Origin: DATKKM01 sp035542855
GTDB taxonomy: Bacteria; Chloroflexota; Dehalococcoidia; SM23-28-2; RBG-16-64-32
DNA length: 6,075 nucleotides
NCBI GenBank assembly: GCA_035542855.1
Contig: DATKKM010000115.1
Span: forward strand, 1 to 6,075
Reading direction: 5' to 3'
The stretch's first letter is position 1, and each line of letters begins with the position of its first letter. The notes under the pieces were generated by a model. The model worked only from the letters and a program-made list of their open reading frames with translations, was not told where the DNA came from and did no database searches. The translations under genes and the position numbers were made by a program. Shown here piece after piece: positions 1-5,184 of this stretch.

Positions 1-85
1 TCTTCGTCGCGCTCTTGACGGCGCGGTTGCGAAGGTGGCGCCTGAGAGACTGACGGTGGGCCTTTTCAGCGGAACGAGTACCCAA
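1..85 (-). CDS. rpsT: 30S ribosomal protein bS20, N-terminal part (cut by window edge)
   Basis: Only the first 28 codons are in the window; the rest lies to the left. bS20 is a small basic protein that binds 16S rRNA early in assembly of the 30S subunit. Reading the minus strand from a TTG codon at 85-83 gives (M)GTRSAEKAHRQSL, followed by RRHLRNRAVKSATK. This matches the family pattern of an N-terminal K/R-S-A, a run of basic residues and then RN(K/R)xVKSA. The TTG start is chosen because an AAGGAGG Shine-Dalgarno lies just upstream and because the distance to the conserved RNRAVKSA segment is what bS20 normally has, within one residue. There is no in-frame ATG or GTG near it. The gene lies 79 bp downstream of tmk on the same strand and probably has its own promoter. 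Identification rests on the N-terminal third only, but the motif match is good. Confidence 0.87.
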   Translation of the reverse strand, partial: MGTRSAEKAHRQSLRRHLRNRAVKSATK

Positions 86-89
86 TTGT

Positions 90-96
90 CCTCCTT
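90..96 (-). promoter_or_regulatory. Shine-Dalgarno of rpsT
   Basis: The minus strand reads AAGGAGG here, a near-perfect anti-16S match, followed by ACAA and then TTG. The spacing of 4 nt is on the short side. It is the strongest ribosome binding site in the window, as expected for a ribosomal protein gene, and it decides the choice of the TTG start. Confidence 0.8.
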
Positions 97-133
97 ATGG
101 GAACGCCGAGAATTGATGGGCTTCGGCCATATC

Positions 134-163
134 ATCTTACGGTCGAGCGGGAACGGTTGTCCA
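134..163 (-). promoter_or_regulatory. Putative sigma-70-type promoter for rpsT
   Basis: On the minus strand TGGACA (163-158; 5 of 6 to TTGACA) is separated by 18 nt from TAAGAT (139-134; 4 of 6 to TATAAT). Transcription would begin near 127 and leave a leader of about 40 nt before the TTG start of rpsT. The -35 begins directly after the tmk stop codon. No intrinsic terminator is visible between tmk and rpsT, so read-through from the upstream operon is also possible. This is consensus matching by eye only. Confidence 0.4.
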
Positions 164-164
164 G

Positions 165-872
165 TTACGCGCGGCGGCGGCGCGCCGCTTCATGCTTGAT
201 CGCTCGCCACGCCTGTTCCGCCACCATCGCCGCTGGACGCGTGGCGTCGATCACGATGACCCGGCCCGGCTCACGCCGGGCGATCTCCAGGAAGCCTTCG
301 CGGACGCGCTGGTGGAAGGCCAGCTGTTCACCGCCGATGGCGTCGCGCGCCTTGCCCGCACCGTCGCCCTCTTCCAGCAAGCGGGCGCGCGCGAGGCCGT
401 CCTCCGGCGGCAGGTCGAGCAACAGCGTACGGTCCGGCTTGAGGCCGCCGGTCGCGGTCTCGTTCAGCCGCTCCACCGGCTCGCGGCCCAGGCCACGCCC
501 GAAGCCCTGGTAGGCCACCGAGGAATCGTTATAGCGGTCGCAGATGACGACTGCGCCTTCGGCGAGCGCCGGCCGGACCACGGTCTCGACGTGCTGGGCG
601 CGCGCGGCTTCGAACCAGAGCAGTTCGGCGAGTGGCGTCAGCGGCGGCGACTGGGGGTCGCGCAGGTAACGCCAGAACTGCTGGCCTAGGGGCGTGCCTC
701 CCGGCTCTTCAGTTAGGACGACGCGCCGGCCGTCAGCCTGCAAGCGTCGGGCGAGTTCGGCGGCCAGCGTCGACTTGCCGGACCCTTCGCCGCCCTCCAG
801 CGTGATGAAGAAGCCGGAACGCCCCTCCGCCGCTCGTCCTTCGAGAGCCTCAGGATGAGCGGTGGCTACCAT
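165..872 (-). CDS. tmk: Thymidylate kinase (dTMP kinase)
   Basis: This cytosolic enzyme phosphorylates dTMP to dTDP with ATP in dTTP synthesis. The 235-residue product shows the family motifs in order: P-loop GGEGSGKST (27-35), the EPGGT motif (56-60) that follows strand 2, DRYNDSSVAYQG (112-123) for nucleotide binding, KPDRTLLLDLP (145-155), and a LID region near 160-190 with K174 and R176 before FHQRVREGF. The length is slightly above the usual 200-215 residues because of about 18 extra residues at the N-terminus. The ATG at 872 is chosen because it follows the stop of the R3H ATPase gene by 4 nt and no ATG, GTG or TTG in frame lies between it and the P-loop. The reading frame remains open further upstream, but there it only shadows the R3H gene. 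Residues 6-12 (HPEALEG) are encoded by a dispersed repeat (see 835-862). No good Shine-Dalgarno is visible, so translation is probably coupled to the upstream gene. The C-terminus ends in an arginine run. Confidence 0.95.
   Translation of the reverse strand: MVATAHPEALEGRAAEGRSGFFITLEGGEGSGKSTLAAELARRLQADGRRVVLTEEPGGTPLGQQFWRYLRDPQSPPLTPLAELLWFEAARAQHVETVVRPALAEGAVVICDRYNDSSVAYQGFGRGLGREPVERLNETATGGLKPDRTLLLDLPPEDGLARARLLEEGDGAGKARDAIGGEQLAFHQRVREGFLEIARREPGRVIVIDATRPAAMVAEQAWRAIKHEAARRRRA
835..862. repeat. Dispersed REP-like repeat within the tmk 5' end
   Basis: The plus strand reads TCGTCCTTCGAGAGCCTCAG followed by GATGAGCGG. This resembles from memory a short repeat found in many copies in GC-rich genomes, with core CCTTCGA-(2-4 nt)-GCTCAGGATGAGC, which in one frame translates as HPEALEG or HPEPVEG. 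Here it is read in that frame as residues 6-12 of thymidylate kinase, just after the start codon. I saw no second copy in the window. Identity as a repeat therefore rests on recognition rather than on copies seen here. Confidence 0.6.
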
Positions 873-876
873 GCCG

Positions 877-2427
877 CTAGCCGGCTTCGCCGGGCAGGAT
901 GCGCACGTAGCGGTTCGGCTCGCTGCCCAGGCTGCGGGAGCTGAGGTTGTAGCGCTGCGCCAGCATGTGCTGGAGGCGGCGGATGTAGGCGTTCTGCGGG
1001 CTGAGGTCAACGGCGTCGAAGGCGTTGAGCACCTGGCCGATGCCGTCCTCCGCCTCCTTGAGCGCGGCCACTACAGGGTCGCCGGCGCGCTCAGAGCGCA
1101 TGGTCAGCAGCACCTGCTCCAGCTGAAGAATGGTGTTGCTCTTGACCACGTAGATCGGGACGCCGCGCGATTCCGCGTCGTGCAGCGTCTGCGGCTTGCG
1201 GCGGTAGTACGGGCGCAGCGTGATCACCACGTCTGCGTCGTCCAGGTGATCGACGATCACGCCGGGAAAGCGCGTCTCTCGCAGCGCCTGCTCCAGCCGC
1301 TGGCGTGACACGCCGAAGGGGTAGATGCGCCGCTCCCGTGGCGCGGCGCCGCGCTCCGGAGCGGGCCCGCCGGCGACGTAGGCCAGGTCCTGGCGTGTCT
1401 CGCCGCGACGGACCGGGCGCTGGACCTCGCCGCCGCGCAGCACCTTCACCTCGCCTTCGGCGGTCAGCTCGCGCATCTCCGGCGGCACTTCGTAACCGCG
1501 CAGGATAGCGTCGACGGTCTCGGCGACGTTCTGGTGGATGGCCACCTGGCTGTACGTCTGGATCTCGATGAGGACGTCGAAGGTGGGCGGCGCGCGGCGT
1601 TCGAGGATGGCCTTCTGGGTGCCGCGGCGGCGGGCCTCCTCATCGCTCAGCGTGACCGACTGGATGCCGCCGACGAGGTCAGAGAGCGTCGGGTTCATGA
1701 TCAGGTTCTCGAGCTCGTTGCCGTGCGCCGTGGCGATGAGCTGCACTCCGCGCTCGGCGATCGTGCGGGCGGCAGAGGCCTCGAGATCGGTGCCGATCTC
1801 GTCGATGATGATGACCTCCGGCATGTGGTTCTCCACTGCTTCAATCATGACGGCGTGCTGCAGCTCCGGCGAGGGAACCTGCATGCGCCGCGCGCTGCCG
1901 ATGCCGGGGTGCGGGATGTCGCCGTCGCCGGCGATTTCGTTGGAGGTGTCGACGACGATGACGCGCTTGTTCAGCTCGTCGGCCATGAAGCGGGCCACCT
2001 CGCGCAGCATCGTCGTCTTGCCGACTCCCGGCCGGCCGAGGAGGAGGACGCTCTGCTCGTTGCGCACGAGGTCTTCGATGATGCGGATCGTGCCGAAGAC
2101 AGCGCGGCCGACGCGGCAGGTGAGGCCCACGATGCGTCGCTTGCGGTTGCGAATGCAGGAGATGCGGTGGAGCGTGCGCTCGATGCCGGCGCGATTATCG
2201 CTGGTGAACTCGCCGATGCGCTGGACGACGTAGTCGATGTCTTCGTCGCTGACTTCGTTCTCGCTGAGGATCGCCTCTTCGTGCGGGTAGCGGGCCTCCG
2301 GCAGCCGGCCGAGGTCTAGGACGATCTCCAGGAGGGCGTAGTTGTTCGGGCGGGCGCGGATCGCCTCGCCTATGCGTGAAGGCAGCACATCCAGGAGAGT
2401 GTCTAGATCGTCAGTGATGTTCAGCAT
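877..2427 (-). CDS. R3H-domain P-loop ATPase, SpoIIIAA/Ycf45 type
   Basis: This is a 516-residue putative nucleic-acid-binding ATPase. Residues about 100-320 form the ATPase: the GLTCRVGRAV lead-in (101-110), Walker A GRPGVGKTT (131-139), VVDTSNEIAGDGDIPHPGIG (158-177), Walker B VIIIDE (205-210) and TAHG (233-236). These resemble SpoIIIAA of endospore formers and Ycf45 of cyanobacteria and plastids. A variable, charged, proline- and glycine-rich linker (about 330-368) follows, then a conserved globular region (about 369-445). The C-terminal R3H domain has the RxxxH signature at R483-H487 and ends in NRYVRI. R3H domains bind single-stranded nucleic acid. The cellular role of these ATPases outside sporulation is not established. 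The start is the ATG at 2427, 7 nt after the stop of the GNAT-like gene, with AAAGGAAGA just before it. The frame is open for 60 more codons upstream, but that stretch is low-complexity shadow of the neighbour. Adjacency to tmk fits a conserved pairing in Chloroflexota as far as I recall. Confidence 0.9.
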   Translation of the reverse strand: MLNITDDLDTLLDVLPSRIGEAIRARPNNYALLEIVLDLGRLPEARYPHEEAILSENEVSDEDIDYVVQRIGEFTSDNRAGIERTLHRISCIRNRKRRIVGLTCRVGRAVFGTIRIIEDLVRNEQSVLLLGRPGVGKTTMLREVARFMADELNKRVIVVDTSNEIAGDGDIPHPGIGSARRMQVPSPELQHAVMIEAVENHMPEVIIIDEIGTDLEASAARTIAERGVQLIATAHGNELENLIMNPTLSDLVGGIQSVTLSDEEARRRGTQKAILERRAPPTFDVLIEIQTYSQVAIHQNVAETVDAILRGYEVPPEMRELTAEGEVKVLRGGEVQRPVRRGETRQDLAYVAGGPAPERGAAPRERRIYPFGVSRQRLEQALRETRFPGVIVDHLDDADVVITLRPYYRRKPQTLHDAESRGVPIYVVKSNTILQLEQVLLTMRSERAGDPVVAALKEAEDGIGQVLNAFDAVDLSPQNAYIRRLQHMLAQRYNLSSRSLGSEPNRYVRILPGEAG

Positions 2428-2434
2428 TCTTCCT

Positions 2435-3358
2435 TTACCCCACCGGCACCGGCTTGCTTCGCTTCTCCGCCGCCAGTTCACCTGCGGGCTTTGCCAGGCG
2501 CTTGGCGCAGGAGATGTACGTGCAGACGGGCTGAAAACCGTGGCGCTCCAGCGCCGATGCCATCTCTGGATTGTAGTCCGGAACCAGGCAGAACACATCG
2601 CGCTCATGCAGCAGGTGCAGGCCCGTGGCGATAAGGTCGTCGTAAGGGCCTCGCTCGGCGAGCGCGGACAGGCGGCCGATCTGGCCCGTCATCACGCGCA
2701 CCCAGCCCGTGATGACGCCGCCTTCGTCCAGCAGGAGATCCGTGCAGCGGCCGCCCCACTTCTCCTGGGATGCCTGCCATTCGCGGAAGGTGGAGCCTTC
2801 TATCGCGCGCACGTTGGCAGGGGCGACGCGGTTGTACAGCTGGTAAAGGCCGTGCGCGTCGCTCTTGGCGCGCGAGCGGACAGGCACGTCGCCGCCGGCG
2901 TGCGCCCAGTCATCGGCGCTGCGACGGTACAGCGTCTCGGTTGCGTAACGGAAGAAGCCGGCGCTGCGGGCGGCCTCCCGGAGGGCGCTGTCGGACGAGA
3001 GGCGCAGGAAGACACGCTCGGCGCCCTGCCTGAGGACGCCGCTGCTCATGCGGGAGAAGAGCGACATCGCTATCGACTCGTCGTCGGAGGCGTTGATCAC
3101 CACCTCCACCTCCCAGGCGGAGCGCTTGGCGCGCGGGCGGGCGGAGATGATGCCGCGAATGGTGGCGCCGTGCACGCTGACCCAGGTGTGCTTGTTGGTA
3201 GCGAAGGAGAACCATTGCTCCAGCGCGTTTTCCAGCGGCCGCGTGCGGTCTTCGAGGCCGAGGCGGTCGAGGGGCTTGGCCTCATTTGGGTAGACTTTTC
3301 CGTCAAACGAAACAAGTGCGACGATATCTGTGGGTAGGGGACGCCGTGCCGAACTCAT
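2435..3358 (-). CDS. GNAT-like protein, probable tandem acetyltransferase fold
   Basis: The 307-residue product is of uncertain function. Two halves each look like a GNAT fold. In the first (about 60-146), the strand EVEVVINA (83-90) is followed by a helix, then RVFLRLSSDSALREAARSAG (115-134) and FFRYATETLYRR, the usual beta5-alpha4-beta6 end of the fold. In the second (about 166-287), AHGLYQLYNRVAP opens a new domain and VPDYNPEMASALERHGF (259-275) with PVCTYISCAKRL closes it in the same way. A clear acetyl-CoA loop (Q/R-x-x-G-x-G/A) is not visible in either half, so catalysis is doubtful and a degenerate or structural role is possible. The C-terminal 20 residues are basic and look disordered. 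The ATG at 3358 overlaps the pdxT stop by 4 nt (ATGA), which supports this start and implies translational coupling. The assignment rests on fold pattern alone; substrate unknown. Confidence 0.7.
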   Translation of the reverse strand: MSSARRPLPTDIVALVSFDGKVYPNEAKPLDRLGLEDRTRPLENALEQWFSFATNKHTWVSVHGATIRGIISARPRAKRSAWEVEVVINASDDESIAMSLFSRMSSGVLRQGAERVFLRLSSDSALREAARSAGFFRYATETLYRRSADDWAHAGGDVPVRSRAKSDAHGLYQLYNRVAPANVRAIEGSTFREWQASQEKWGGRCTDLLLDEGGVITGWVRVMTGQIGRLSALAERGPYDDLIATGLHLLHERDVFCLVPDYNPEMASALERHGFQPVCTYISCAKRLAKPAGELAAEKRSKPVPVG

Positions 3359-3969
3359 TTGGCGGAGGAAGGCCTCCCTGCACTGGCGACAATGTCGAGA
3401 AAGTAACGGTGAAAGCGTGTGTCGGAGGTGAGCTCGGGGTGGAAGGACGTGGCCATGATGACGCCCTGGCGCACGGCGACCGGCGTTTCCGGCGAGGTGT
3501 CGTCCTTACGGCACCTGGCCAGCACCTCGACGCCCGGGCCCACGCTGGCCACGACAGGCGCGCGGATGAACACGGCGTGATATGGCTCGCTGCCGATGGC
3601 GGGGACGTCGATATCGGCTTCGAAGCTGTCCACCTGCCGGCCGTAAGCGTTGCGGTCGACTTCGATGTCGATCGCCTGCAGGGTAGGGAATGGCAGGTCG
3701 CTGGCGTGGCGGGCGAGCATGATCATGCCGGCGCAGGTGCCCCAGACTGGCGCGCCGGAGCGGACGAACGCGGATAGCGGCTCCTGGAGCCGGAAGTCTT
3801 CGATCAGCCGTCCGAATGTTGTGCTTTCGCCGCCGGGGATGATCAGGCCGCCCAGCGATTTCAGCTGCTCCGCGGTGCGGACCTCGCGCGCTTCAGCGCC
3901 GAGGCTGCGCAGCATATTCACGTGTTCGAGGAAGTCCCCCTGGAGAGCGAGGACGCCGACAGTGGTCAC
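3355..3969 (-). CDS. pdxT: Pyridoxal 5'-phosphate synthase glutaminase subunit
   Basis: PdxT hydrolyses glutamine and channels ammonia to PdxS for PLP synthesis. The 204-residue product is a class I glutamine amidotransferase of normal family length. It starts VGVLALQGDFLEH (4-16). The oxyanion region is PGGEST (45-50), the nucleophile C79 sits in WGTCAGMIML (76-85), RNAYGRQVDSFE (106-117) is the PdxT signature, and the remaining triad members are H177 and E179 in FHPEL. All catalytic residues are present. The start is GTG at 3969. The conserved VLALQGD begins a few residues later, so little room remains for another choice. No Shine-Dalgarno is seen; a -10-like TAAAAT sits 6 nt upstream. It heads a coupled operon with the GNAT-like gene, the R3H ATPase and tmk, and is separated from its partner pdxS by about 1.2 kb. 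Confidence 0.97.
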   Translation of the reverse strand: MTTVGVLALQGDFLEHVNMLRSLGAEAREVRTAEQLKSLGGLIIPGGESTTFGRLIEDFRLQEPLSAFVRSGAPVWGTCAGMIMLARHASDLPFPTLQAIDIEVDRNAYGRQVDSFEADIDVPAIGSEPYHAVFIRAPVVASVGPGVEVLARCRKDDTSPETPVAVRQGVIMATSFHPELTSDTRFHRYFLDIVASAGRPSSAK

Positions 3970-3975
3970 AAGTCT

Positions 3976-3981
3976 ATTTTA
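3976..3981 (-). promoter_or_regulatory. -10-like element of pdxT, probably leaderless
   Basis: The minus strand reads TAAAAT, then AGACTT, then the GTG start of pdxT. A start site 7 nt after the -10 would fall on the first base of the GTG, giving an mRNA without a 5' leader. This fits the absence of a Shine-Dalgarno. No convincing -35 is found at 16-18 nt spacing (AACCAA is the best placed hexamer). It lies in the divergent gap 3970-4049 shared with the hydrolase gene. Confidence 0.5.
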
Positions 3982-4037
3982 TGTCAGCGGGGGGAAGTTT
4001 GGTTAGGGGCGGGCGGCGTGTAGATGTGGTAAGCGCG

Positions 4038-4043
4038 TAGAAT
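4038..4043 (+). promoter_or_regulatory. -10-like element of the hydrolase gene, probably leaderless
   Basis: The plus strand reads TAGAAT, then CTGACT, then the ATG at 4050. The 6-nt spacing equals that on the pdxT side of the same gap. No Shine-Dalgarno precedes the ATG, so a leaderless transcript is the simplest reading. The -35 region is GC-rich and shows no good match. Confidence 0.5.
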
Positions 4044-4049
4044 CTGACT

Positions 4050-4793
4050 ATGACGCAGCAGAGGACGCCCTCCGCCTACCGCGAGGCGCTGGCCTGGACG
4101 GAGCTGACGCAGCTGATGGCCAGCCCGCTCTACTACGGCGCCGGCGTCCCCCGCGGCGACGGGCGGAACGTGCTGATCCTGCCCGGCCTCTTCGGCAACG
4201 ACGTCTACCTGCTTCCGCTGCACTCCTGGCTCTCCCGCATCGGCTACCGGCCGGTGGGGTCGTCGCTGACGCTGAACATCGGATGCCCGGAGCGGCTGCG
4301 GCTCCGCATAAACGAAGAGTTGGCCCGGGCCACAAGACGCAGCTCCGGCCCCGTCGCGATCATCGGCCACAGCCGCGGCGGCATCCTGGCCCGGGGCATG
4401 GCTTCCGACCTCGGCGAGCGCTGCTCGCACCTGGTGCTGCTGGGCTCGCCGGTCGGCGGGCTGCAGACGCTGGCGCAGGCGCAGCCGCCGCAGCGCGTGG
4501 CGCCGGCCTCGCGCCGGGCGGCGAACGCGAACTCCCGCTGGCGGCGGCTGCTGGACCCGGACTGCACCGCGCCGGACTGCGGCTGCCCGTTCCCGGCGGA
4601 CTTCCTGCGGCCGCTGCACGGGCAAACGAAGGTCACGTCCATCTACAGCCGGGATGACGCCATCGTGTCGGCCGTGGCCTGCCCGGTGCCCGGCGCCCGC
4701 AATATCGAAGTGCGCGGCACGCATGTCGGGCTGGTCTACAACAGCGTCGTGTACCGGAACATCGCCGAAGTGCTGGCCCCAGAAAAGCGGTGA
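4050..4793 (+). CDS. Alpha/beta hydrolase (lipase/esterase-like)
   Basis: This 247-residue protein has the alpha/beta-hydrolase layout. A first core strand VLILPGLFGND (41-51) supplies the oxyanion loop, and the nucleophile elbow is AIIGHSRGG (103-111) with S108. LVLLGSPVGG (128-137) follows, then the acid in IYSRDDAIV (D202 or D203) and the histidine in GTHVGLVYN (H225). The full catalytic triad is therefore present. The order and the GTHVGL ending resemble lipase-like and PGAP1-like members; the substrate cannot be told. A segment between about 138 and 190, rich in alanine, arginine and proline and containing three closely spaced cysteines (C172, C177, C179), replaces the usual cap region. 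No signal peptide or membrane segment is seen, so the protein is probably cytosolic. The ATG at 4050 is the first start after the -10-like hexamer. It is the only plus-strand gene, lies between pdxT and pdxS, and ends in its own terminator. Confidence 0.88.
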   Translation: MTQQRTPSAYREALAWTELTQLMASPLYYGAGVPRGDGRNVLILPGLFGNDVYLLPLHSWLSRIGYRPVGSSLTLNIGCPERLRLRINEELARATRRSSGPVAIIGHSRGGILARGMASDLGERCSHLVLLGSPVGGLQTLAQAQPPQRVAPASRRAANANSRWRRLLDPDCTAPDCGCPFPADFLRPLHGQTKVTSIYSRDDAIVSAVACPVPGARNIEVRGTHVGLVYNSVVYRNIAEVLAPEKR

Positions 4794-4826
4794 GCCCGGT
4801 CGCGACCAACAACCGGGCTCGTTTTT
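4792..4826 (+). terminator. Intrinsic terminator of the hydrolase gene
   Basis: GAGCCCGGT (4792-4800) pairs perfectly with ACCGGGCTC (4812-4820) around an 11-nt loop, followed by G and five T (4822-4826). The last two bases of the TGA stop codon are the first two of the stem, so the gene and its terminator overlap. On the minus strand the hairpin is followed only by a weak T run (GCTTTTCT after 3 nt), so it may also slow transcripts arriving from the methyltransferase remnant. Confidence 0.85.
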
Positions 4827-4830
4827 CAGC

Positions 4831-5184
4831 TTAGCGTGAGGGGGTACAAACGCTTCGCTTATCTGTAGACATCATGCCGCCGGGGACACGGGCCCGCGTT
4901 AAAGGACGGTGAGACGCCGGTAGCAGTGCCGTGAGAAAAGCCAGATTCCCGGCCTGGAAGCTGACGTAGTAGTCGAACGGGCGCGTGTCCGGGACGGAGG
5001 ACGTGCGCAGGACGGCCCACTGGTGGAGGGCATCGGCCCGCGACACCTCCTCCAGCATCCAGCCCAGGTTGGTGAGGAAGAAGGACGCCGCGCGGGCAAT
5101 CGCCGGAAGCTGGTAGTCGTCCAGGAAGACGACCCCTCCCGGGCGCACGAGACGCCCCAGGTATACAAGGTCCGTTCGCGCCTC
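4831..5184 (-). pseudogene. C-terminal remnant of a class I SAM-dependent methyltransferase
   Basis: The readable remnant is about 117 residues: EARTDLVYLGRL, then a GTG codon at 5148 (read as V in the parent gene), then RPGGVVFLDDYQLP, IARAASFFLTNLGW and HQWAVLRTS. The pattern of a helix, RPGGVVFLDD and a later strand is the second half of a Rossmann methyltransferase. The first half, with the glycine-rich SAM-binding motif I, is absent. Upstream of 5184 the same frame runs into the pdxS coding region, whose TAG stop occupies 5186-5184, so homology ends within a few bases of the pdxS stop. The likely natural C-terminus is near PFDYYVSF (about 4957), and the frame continues about 41 codons to a TAA with unconvincing sequence. 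An ORF of 105 residues could start at the GTG at 5148, but it would lack SAM binding, so a decayed gene is the better reading. There is no Shine-Dalgarno at that GTG. Confidence 0.68.

Noticed and set aside
873..1010. Upstream extension of tmk by 46 codons
   Set aside because: This part lies fully inside the R3H ATPase C-terminus, including its R3H domain, and reads as Ser/Ala/Thr-rich shadow sequence. The ATG at 872 fits the gene junction.
1534..2319. Plus-strand open frame of 261 codons opposite the R3H ATPase gene
   Set aside because: It is antisense to well-conserved ATPase motifs and its product is a composition-driven sequence rich in Ala, Asp and Val without a recognisable domain. Long antisense frames are common in GC-rich genes.
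2428..2607. Upstream extension of the R3H ATPase by 60 codons
   Set aside because: It overlaps the end of the GNAT-like gene and is rich in Trp, Arg and Ser without family similarity. The ATG at 2427 sits 7 nt after the upstream stop.
2342..3337. Plus-strand open frame of 331 codons opposite the GNAT-like gene
   Set aside because: The minus-strand frame has operon spacing, an ATGA overlap with pdxT and a fold-like hydrophobic pattern. The plus frame is rich in Ala, Gly and Arg and has no ribosome binding site.
3984..4724. Minus-strand open frame of 246 codons opposite the hydrolase
   Set aside because: The plus strand encodes a full alpha/beta-hydrolase triad with promoter and terminator. 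The minus frame is low-complexity and would run through the divergent promoter gap.
4798..4807. Perfect palindrome GGTCGCGACC as an operator site
   Set aside because: It sits in the loop and inner stem of the hydrolase terminator, downstream of any promoter, and a 10-bp GC-rich palindrome is not unusual in this composition.
4899..5168. Minus-strand open frame of 89 codons beginning MYTWGVSC
   Set aside because: It is an out-of-frame shadow of the methyltransferase remnant, whose frame carries the recognisable RPGGVVFLDD and LHQWAVLRT segments.
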